Shown piece by piece: positions 58,872 through 64,000 of a stretch of 64,000 bases of DNA. This DNA comes from Calditrichota bacterium (GTDB lineage Bacteria; Electryoneota; RPQS01): positions 496,001 to 560,000 of the forward strand of contig JACJVZ010000002.1 of NCBI GenBank assembly GCA_020637445.1. Reading direction: 5' to 3'. Position numbers and translations under genes: made by a program. Position 1 is the stretch's first letter. Each line of letters begins with the position of its first letter. The notes beneath the pieces were generated by a model. It made no database searches, was not told where the DNA came from, and saw only the letters and a program-made list of their open reading frames with translations.

Positions 58872-59404
58872 GATTTCACCTTCTTCTTCTTGGCTTTGCC
58901 CTTCTTGTCCTTCTTCTCCGACTTAGCCTTCTTCTTGACCTTCTTCAACTTCTTCGGTTTGATCAGCATGTTGCCGGAGCAATTGGGTTCGCCGCAGTTG
59001 CAGCGGTATTTTTCGCGCCAGTCATCATGCTCTTCGCCGTCGCCGGTCAGACCGTAGTTGTAAGTCAGTTCTTCGTCGACGTGGATGCCGCGAATCGCTT
59101 CAATGAAAATGCGGCCGCGCTCTTCGACCGCTTCGCAATTGGGGTTGCAGGAATGGTTGATGAAGCGCGCGTCGTTGCCGCCGACGGCCGCGTCGATCGC
59201 TACCGCGCCGTCGCAAATTTGAAACAGAAACGTGTGGTGACGCTTTTGTTTCGAGTCGTCGTAACGGCGGTCACCTTCATCTTCAGGCACGAGTTCGCCC
59301 GTGTATTCGATGATGCGCGTACCTTTGCGGATCTTCTTCGTGGCGAAACCGCCTTTGCCCTGAATGTCAGAGCCGCGGACTTCAAAGTATGGAGAATCGG
59401 GCAT
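58868..59404 (-). CDS. SET-domain protein lysine methyltransferase with poly-Lys tail
   Basis: 178 residues. SET core: GKGGFATKKIRKGTRIIEYT (motif I, GxG), RFINHSCNPNCE (N83, H84, S85, C86), EELTYNYG with Y115, and post-SET zinc cysteines C135, C137, C142 in CNCGEPNC. The complete SET plus post-SET layout is that of an active enzyme that moves methyl groups from SAM to lysine. The last 30 residues hold 19 Lys and look like a histone tail: possibly a DNA/RNA-binding tail or a self-methylation target. It has the pyrimidine-rich leader shared with etfA. Overlaps hicB by ATGA. Confidence 0.88.
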   Translation of the reverse strand: MPDSPYFEVRGSDIQGKGGFATKKIRKGTRIIEYTGELVPEDEGDRRYDDSKQKRHHTFLFQICDGAVAIDAAVGGNDARFINHSCNPNCEAVEERGRIFIEAIRGIHVDEELTYNYGLTGDGEEHDDWREKYRCNCGEPNCSGNMLIKPKKLKKVKKKAKSEKKDKKGKAKKKKVKS

Positions 59405-59447
59405 AGAGGAAAAGTATAAAATATGAAATCAGAAATATGAAATCGGG
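59405..59447 (-). promoter_or_regulatory. Pyrimidine-rich leader of the SET gene
   Basis: On the minus strand: CGATTTCATATTTCTGATTT, then CATATTTTATACTTTTCCTC, then T-ATG. It aligns closely with the etfA leader (37855-37893). Confidence 0.5.
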
Positions 59448-59458
59448 TGTGTTCGCAC

Positions 59459-59540
59459 TACAAGCTCCCTGCCTCTGGCAGGGGCAACAAGCGAGCATGC
59501 GAGTCAGAGACGGCCGGAGGCCGACAGCAGTAGTATTGTT
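59459..59540. repeat. Composite repeat C, copy 3
   Basis: CTCCCTGCCTCTGGCAGGGG then, after about 25 bases, GACGGCCGGAGGCCGACAGC and AGTAGTATTGTTTGCTCGCC. Same two-part structure as 8457-8547; it runs directly into REP-A copy 5. Confidence 0.65.
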
Positions 59541-59543
59541 TGC

Positions 59544-59590
59544 TCGCCGAGCGGGGATTAAGCGCATCAGCGCGGTTCCCCGCCGGAATC
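59544..59590. repeat. REP-A dispersed palindromic repeat, copy 5
   Basis: TCGCCGAGCGGGGATTAAGC, GCATCAGC, GCGGTTCCCCGCCGGAATC: nearly identical to copy 2. It sits between the two SET genes. Confidence 0.75.
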
Positions 59591-60073
59591 TCAGACCAGG
59601 TTCAAGTACTTCTTGGGGATTTTACGATTCAGCATGATCTTGCGGCATTTGCGGGAACCGCAATGACAGGCGTAATCCTTGATCCATTCCTTGTTGAACG
59701 GGCCTTCAAGATAAAGGTGGTAATCGTAGACGATCTCTTGGCCTTTCTTGATCTTCTTCAATGAACGAATGTAGATTCGCCCGTCTTCTTCGATCGTGTC
59801 GCAATTGGGAGCGCACGAATGATTGGCGAATTGCGCGGCGTTGCCTTTGCGCGAAGCGTCTATCAATGTGCCGTCGTCGAGCGAAAAAATTACGGTGTGG
59901 TGCCCGTCGGGATCGCTTTCGTCCACGTCTGGCAACGCGCTGGCGGGCATCCGCGTGCCCTTATACTCGATAACCTTGGTATCTTTGGGAATATCCTTGC
60001 GCGCAAAAAGTCCGCGTCCGTGGACTTTGCTTTTTTTGACGAACCAGTATTCGCCTTTGGTGGCTATAGGCAT
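59591..60073 (-). CDS. Second SET-domain protein lysine methyltransferase
   Basis: 160 residues. SET core: VHGRGLFARKDIPKDTKVIE (motif I), QFANHSCAPNCD (N84, H85, S86, C87), EIVYDYHL with Y116/Y118, and post-SET cysteines C136, C138, C143 in CHCGSRKC. It is a distant paralogue of the SET gene at 58868 but has no poly-Lys tail. Its start overlaps the bshB stop by 10 bases, tying it to the bacillithiol genes. Bacterial SET proteins are rare; known ones modify chromatin-like proteins or host histones. The target here is unknown. Confidence 0.87.
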   Translation of the reverse strand: MPIATKGEYWFVKKSKVHGRGLFARKDIPKDTKVIEYKGTRMPASALPDVDESDPDGHHTVIFSLDDGTLIDASRKGNAAQFANHSCAPNCDTIEEDGRIYIRSLKKIKKGQEIVYDYHLYLEGPFNKEWIKDYACHCGSRKCRKIMLNRKIPKKYLNLV

Positions 60074-60786
60074 AAAGTCATGGGATCATTTACTTTGACC
60101 GGTTCGCGCATGTAAAAGACTTCGGCATACTTGACGCCGATCATGTCGCCGAAATAGCGCGCGCGAACTTCCAATCTTTCGAAAAATGCAGGTTGTGACA
60201 AAACCGTCATCGGGTCCGTGCTGTCAGGGTCGAAAAACTGCGACTTGTGAGCGCGCGCCGAGCGGATTTTGTGCTCGTAGTAATCGGTGATATCGACAAA
60301 CACGTTCGGCTCCATCATCCATGATGACGGCCAATAAAGCAGCCGCTTGGGATTGTGCGGATCGTAGTCCGCGGGAAAATTCGCCGCGCCCGCCACAAAC
60401 ATCGCGTGCTTAACCAACGCACTTGTGCCGATGTGGTCGGGGTGCTTATCTTTCCACCAATGCGTCAGCACGAGTTTGGGTTTATGACGGCGAATACACT
60501 CGACGACTTTGACTCGGCGCTCGTGCGTATCCTGAATTTGCAAGTCCCCCAAGTCCAGCACTTCGCGGAATTCAAAGCCCAAAATCTTCAGTGCATCCTG
60601 TGCTTCCACTGCGCGCACCTCTGCACTGCCGCGCGAGCCGCGTTCCCCGCGAGTCATATCGACCATGCCGACTTTGTAGCCGAGATCTTTGAGCCGCAAA
60701 AGCGTACCCGCGCAGGAAAGTTCAACGTCGTCCGGGTGTGCGCCGATTGCGAGAACGTCAACGTGTTGTGTGTTTATTTCGCTCAT
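60064..60786 (-). CDS. bshB: Bacillithiol biosynthesis deacetylase BshB
   Basis: 240 residues from ATG 60786, which overlaps the bshC stop by four bases. LmbE/PIG-L fold with the zinc-binding AIGAHPDDVELSCAG (H17, D19, D20) and THWWKDKHPDHIGTS (distal His). It removes the acetyl group from GlcNAc-malate to give GlcN-malate. Sequence DMTRGERGSRGSAEVRAVEA and the C-terminal FERLEVRARYFGDMIGVKYA agree with the BshB1 type. Second step of the pathway encoded in this cluster. Confidence 0.93.
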   Translation of the reverse strand: MSEINTQHVDVLAIGAHPDDVELSCAGTLLRLKDLGYKVGMVDMTRGERGSRGSAEVRAVEAQDALKILGFEFREVLDLGDLQIQDTHERRVKVVECIRRHKPKLVLTHWWKDKHPDHIGTSALVKHAMFVAGAANFPADYDPHNPKRLLYWPSSWMMEPNVFVDITDYYEHKIRSARAHKSQFFDPDSTDPMTVLSQPAFFERLEVRARYFGDMIGVKYAEVFYMREPVKVNDPMTLCL

Positions 60787-62438
60787 TCGGTGATGATAAT
60801 GTGATGTGCCGCGCCGTCCGCCGGCACTTGGTCGAGCATGTTCAGAAATTCCGTCACCCCAAAAGTCAGAAGCGCCCACGCCGTACCGTATACCCGCTCC
60901 ATCGGTTTGCCGTTCGGCCGCGCCGCGAACAGCACCCTGTTCAGTCTGCCAAGTTCAACGGTATGCTGCTGTTTGATGGCTTTGTTCGCTTTGCCTTCCA
61001 AATGTTCCAGAGGATGCAGAGCTTTGCCTATTGTCGTGCCCAGCGCGCCTTCCAAAGTCGGATCCAAATCAATCAACGTCGGTCTCAGCTTGTTGATGAC
61101 GGCTTCGATTTCCGTCTTGATTTCGCTGAAGAGTTTGGTCGTATCGTGCTCGTCGGCTCCGCGCATCAGCTTTTTGATTAAGTCATGCTCATGTGTGGTG
61201 AAAAGTTCTTCCCATGAAAGAGTGAGCTTTTCGCGCGTCCGGTCACACTTCTGATCGACTATCGTAACACTCATTCTGGGAAACAAACTCGGAGCCGTGA
61301 CGCCAAAGAGTTTGTAGAGCGGAGCAAGCTGCGCGTGATATTCCATTTCGCCCGGTCCACCGACGTAGGCAATTGACGGTAAGACGAAGTCTTGAAAAAG
61401 CGGACGCAAACCCGCTTTCGGACTGACAGTCCATTTTCCACTCGCAAGTTTCACTTTCAACTCGTCGGGAGTGACATGCTCCGTGCGCCCATCCGGATGC
61501 CGCACCGCTCCATCCAGAGAGACGGGCAAACGAACAAAATCCTTTCCGACGACGTAAAAGAAATGCGCGTCGGGAGTGGGACTCATCGAGCCTGAGAATC
61601 CGCGCGCGCGGACTTCTTCGGAACGTGAAAAGAAAGTGTTACGCAGTGTTTCGCGCTCGTCAATCACTTTTTCCCACAGCGGCGCGGCGAGTTTCTTCAA
61701 TCCCTCATTGCGGCCTTCGCAAACCAAAAGTCCCCGCGGGCCAAGTGTCGCCGCGAGCAATCTGCCCATCGCTGTGGAAAGATCCGCGTCGCTGTAGCTA
61801 TGTTCGAGCGCATCCGCCGCTTCGCCGGAAACATTTTCCCAATTGCTAAGCAATTCGTGTACGCCCGCGAGCCCTTGCTCACCAACTTCGTAACGTCCGA
61901 CTTCCTGATTGGCAATTTCGTTCGCCGGAGCAAACTCAACTGAGCCTACCGTTCCATCCGGTTTTGGAAAGTGAGTGGCACGAATCTCAGCCAAATCGTG
62001 ATCTTCGCCTTCGAGCCAAAACAGCGGCAGCACCGGCAGCTTCAATGTTGCTTCAAGTGCGCGCGCCATACGGACGGTATGGTATGCCTTTATAAATGTA
62101 AAGAGCGGGCCGCCCAAATATCCGACTTGCTGCCCGGTCACGACCATCACGGCTTTGCCCGCCGCCAATAATTTCAGACGAGCAAGTGTTTCTTCCGGAA
62201 TTCCGTAGAGCTTGCCTTCTTGTGTCAGAATTTCAGCAAGCTGCGGATAGAAAGGAAAACTCGCGAGGCGTTCACGGGCCGCAGCTTCGCAAGCCTGCGG
62301 ATTCGCCGGGGAACGCGCATATAGCCACTCAGCAGCGGGAGCTTCGCACACGACCGCCTGCCACGCCGGACCAAACCCGGGAAGGTTGTCAAAAGAAAGT
62401 TGTGCCCGGTTCAAGGCGGGAGGCGGTGCCAATTCCAT
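60783..62438 (-). CDS. bshC: Bacillithiol synthase (cysteine-adding enzyme) BshC
   Basis: 551 residues from ATG 62438; family length ~530-540. BshC adds cysteine to GlcN-malate, the last step. Recognised by VMVVTGQQVGYLGGPLFTFI, KAYHTVRMARAL, LPLFWLEGEDHDLAEIRATH, PSIAYVGGPGEMEYHAQLAP, LYKLFGVTAPSLFPRMSVTI, and a C-terminal coiled coil (~430-500). First gene of the minus-strand run, with the best promoter in the window at 62468-62496. No Shine-Dalgarno seen before its ATG. Confidence 0.93.
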   Translation of the reverse strand: MELAPPPALNRAQLSFDNLPGFGPAWQAVVCEAPAAEWLYARSPANPQACEAAARERLASFPFYPQLAEILTQEGKLYGIPEETLARLKLLAAGKAVMVVTGQQVGYLGGPLFTFIKAYHTVRMARALEATLKLPVLPLFWLEGEDHDLAEIRATHFPKPDGTVGSVEFAPANEIANQEVGRYEVGEQGLAGVHELLSNWENVSGEAADALEHSYSDADLSTAMGRLLAATLGPRGLLVCEGRNEGLKKLAAPLWEKVIDERETLRNTFFSRSEEVRARGFSGSMSPTPDAHFFYVVGKDFVRLPVSLDGAVRHPDGRTEHVTPDELKVKLASGKWTVSPKAGLRPLFQDFVLPSIAYVGGPGEMEYHAQLAPLYKLFGVTAPSLFPRMSVTIVDQKCDRTREKLTLSWEELFTTHEHDLIKKLMRGADEHDTTKLFSEIKTEIEAVINKLRPTLIDLDPTLEGALGTTIGKALHPLEHLEGKANKAIKQQHTVELGRLNRVLFAARPNGKPMERVYGTAWALLTFGVTEFLNMLDQVPADGAAHHIIITE

Positions 62439-62467
62439 GTTAGTCAGGGATGTGTAAGCAATTGCAA

Positions 62468-62496
62468 AATATACCGATTCGAGCACGGTTTGTCAA
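62468..62496 (-). promoter_or_regulatory. Promoter of the bacillithiol operon
   Basis: On the minus strand: TTGACA (62496-62491), exactly 17 bp, TATATT (62473-62468); start of transcription near 62461, about 23 nt before the ATG. Full -35 consensus and one mismatch in the -10. Confidence 0.65.
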
Positions 62497-62539
62497 ACTT
62501 TGATACGGTTTGAAGAACAAATCGTTCCCGCGCTGAGAA

Positions 62540-62567
62540 TTGCTTTTCTCTAAGATAAGCCTATATT
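62540..62567 (+). promoter_or_regulatory. Promoter of the PEGA-domain gene
   Basis: TTGCTT (62540-62545), 16 bp, TATATT (62562-62567). Expected start only a few bases before the ATG at 62577, so the mRNA would be almost leaderless. Confidence 0.5.
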
Positions 62568-62576
62568 TACTTTCTT

Positions 62577-64000
62577 ATGCGCATATTTTTGATGTTGCTC
62601 GTCGCGTGGGTCGTTGGGCTTGGGAGTTACCTGCTCATCGACCGATTTTGGCCCGGCCAAACCGGTGCGGTCATGGTTGTCAGCTCGCCTCCGGGTGCCG
62701 AAATCTGGATGGATTTGGCTCCAACCGGGCGCGCCACCCCCGCTGATTTGCGCGAAGTGCCGGTTGGCAAGCACTCTTTCACTGTTAGATTGGAAGGAAA
62801 GAGGCCCCAGCCATTTGTGCAAGTTGTCAAAGTGGCCAGAGACACGCGAGATTCCTTAATATTTATTTTCGATGGAGATAGCTCGGCGCTTACGCAAAAA
62901 CCCGATATTCCATCGGCCACCCCGCCTGCTACTGTTCCTCCTAAGGTCGAGAGTATTGAGGAGCGGGTCAAACGCGAACTTCCCAATGAAGTCGAACGGC
63001 GGGTGCCAAGCTCGGTTGACAACTCGGTCCTGACCGGGGCGGAGGAGCGCAAACGTCCTGAGCCCAAGCTCGACGCTATCGAAGAACTTAGGGAGGAGTT
63101 GGGACTCCCCGAGCCGAAGGTTGCCGAGCGTAAAACTTCAGAGGATAAGACCCCCGAGACAAAATCCCCGGAAGCGACTCCGGCTCGCGAAATTCCCAAG
63201 TCTACCGAATCCGTTCGCACGGAATCAGAAACGGGATCGGTCGAAATTTCCAGTTCCGTCAACGGCGCGCAGATTGTTATCAATGATCAGCAGGTGCCGT
63301 ATAAGACTCCGGCTGTGGTTTCGTTGCCGCTTGGAACACACCGCATTAGCGTCGAGTATCCGGGATACAAGAGCGATCCCGAAGAGCAAGTAGTCAGGTT
63401 GTCGCGAATCGCCGGTGCACAGTTGGTGTATTTTACTCTTACTGAAGAGCAGCGTGCGCGCAAAGAGATGACGATTACGACCGAGCCGGTGCAAGGCGCC
63501 ATCTTCGTGGACGGCGATTCCGTCGGCAACGGGCTTGCAGTCGTGGCGCATGATTTCGGAGTCTACGAAATTTCGTTCGGTCCGGTTGAGGGTTTCTTAA
63601 CTCCCGAACCGCAGCGAGTCGTGGTCACTCCCGCCAAGCCGAATCCCGCGATTACGGTGAAGTATGCGCGCGCATTTCACGTCTCGGCGGCGTGCATTAA
63701 CGGTGGTACTGTCACGACCGAAGGGGATATTCAATGGGAAATTGGTATCTATGATCGTGACAAGGGCGCGCGCGCGTCCGATACGCACGGCCCGAAGATA
63801 AGCAAGATTCCCAGCTCCGACAAATCCGGATGGGAACTTGCGATGGGAGATCCCAATCGCAATCCTACCGGTGCGGACTATATCGAATTTACTTTCGATT
63901 TGCCGGATGAAGTTCCGCCGTCGACGCCGCTCAATTTGAGACTCTATATTTATCGTTCGAACCGCAAATATCCGCTCTCGCTTTCTTCACGCTGCGAAGT
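62577..64000 (+). CDS. PEGA-domain membrane-anchored protein, 3' end cut by the window
   Basis: The frame is open from ATG 62577 to the right edge (474 codons). N-terminal membrane helix (~2-22, FLMLLVAWVVGLGSYLLI). Three PEGA-like domains: residues ~34-80 (VVSSPPGAEIWMDLAPTGRA), ~222-265 (EISSSVNGAQIVINDQQVPY) and ~298-345 (TITTEPVQGAIFVDGDSVGN). Between the first two lies a Lys/Glu/Pro-rich charged linker (~105-220). A further beta domain (~350-474) is incomplete. PEGA domains bind surface-layer or wall components in the periplasm. Divergent from the bacillithiol operon. Confidence 0.82.
   Translation, partial: MRIFLMLLVAWVVGLGSYLLIDRFWPGQTGAVMVVSSPPGAEIWMDLAPTGRATPADLREVPVGKHSFTVRLEGKRPQPFVQVVKVARDTRDSLIFIFDGDSSALTQKPDIPSATPPATVPPKVESIEERVKRELPNEVERRVPSSVDNSVLTGAEERKRPEPKLDAIEELREELGLPEPKVAERKTSEDKTPETKSPEATPAREIPKSTESVRTESETGSVEISSSVNGAQIVINDQQVPYKTPAVVSLPLGTHRISVEYPGYKSDPEEQVVRLSRIAGAQLVYFTLTEEQRARKEMTITTEPVQGAIFVDGDSVGNGLAVVAHDFGVYEISFGPVEGFLTPEPQRVVVTPAKPNPAITVKYARAFHVSAACINGGTVTTEGDIQWEIGIYDRDKGARASDTHGPKISKIPSSDKSGWELAMGDPNRNPTGADYIEFTFDLPDEVPPSTPLNLRLYIYRSNRKYPLSLSSRCE

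Noticed and set aside
1..64000. CRISPR arrays, tRNA or rRNA genes
   Set aside because: No regularly spaced identical repeats and no cloverleaf or rRNA-like segment noticed by eye; a covariance-model search would be needed to exclude a tRNA fully.

Overview
The window looks like a chromosome segment of a Gram-negative bacterium of the FCB (Fibrobacteres-Chlorobi-Bacteroidetes) superphylum, probably an uncultured candidate-phylum lineage. The main reason is that six secreted proteins end in the same C-terminal module, which carries a YPNPFN motif and finishes in a Lys-terminated tail (ILLK, VFMK, LLLK, LLTK, ILLK, VLMK). This is the type IX secretion (Por) sorting domain. An outer membrane is supported by HldD, a heptosyltransferase-like protein, lipoproteins and a barrel-like protein. 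Where promoters can be read they fit an ordinary -35/-10 pattern (TTGACA-like, 16-17 bp, TATATT-like). No rRNA, tRNA, CRISPR array or complete insertion sequence was seen. I cannot name the phylum from this sequence.

Layout. 1-4.4 kb: end of a GT9 heptosyltransferase, Hsp15, a secreted M28-PDZ peptidase and a TolB-like propeller. 4.6-8.8 kb: a clostripain-like lipoprotein, the 3' scrap of a second TolB-like gene, a secreted unknown and a block of dispersed repeats. 8.8-16.5 kb: a tightly coupled surface operon (barrel-like protein, Big_1-like lipoprotein, FN3-cohesin lipoprotein, 1601-residue secreted protein with NHL, cohesin-like and dockerin-like parts). 16.6-19.9 kb: hldD with a GH13 enzyme, and a lipoprotein FKBP. 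19.9-22.3 kb: a small secreted protein and a beta-helix sorting-domain protein behind a promoter whose spacer holds ten G residues. 22.3-29.8 kb: housekeeping and stress genes (CutA, YceI, HU, FmdB, AbrB-like, M23, GH53, Sua5/YrdC, Mop, CPBP-like). 29.9-38.9 kb: etfB and etfA, about 7 kb apart, enclosing a YCF48 protein, carbonic anhydrase, beta-helix protein, SpoIIE-type phosphatase and gmd. 38.9-45.9 kb: DUF5683-like protein, GT4, methyltransferase, FG-GAP protein and a GT39-like membrane protein.

46.0-48.6 kb is a manganese/iron unit: a DtxR/MntR regulator with a 20-bp palindrome over its own -10 box, coupled to an Nramp transporter fused to a UspA domain. 48.7-56.6 kb is all minus strand: two sorting-domain proteins, a cysteine-rich secreted protein, phosphomannomutase, GNAT, a membrane protein and OsmC. 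56.7-62.5 kb is the most unusual locus: bshC, bshB and bshA for bacillithiol synthesis, with two SET-domain proteins and a HicB-HicA pair between them, mostly joined by 4-10 base overlaps. A PEGA-domain protein starts divergently and runs off the end.

The intergenic spaces hold several families of short repeats (two REP-like palindromes, a composite GC-rich repeat, a C/G hairpin family), a pyrimidine-rich leader shared by etfA, phosphomannomutase and a SET gene, and a 150-bp MITE-like element that interrupts one copy of the C/G hairpin family.
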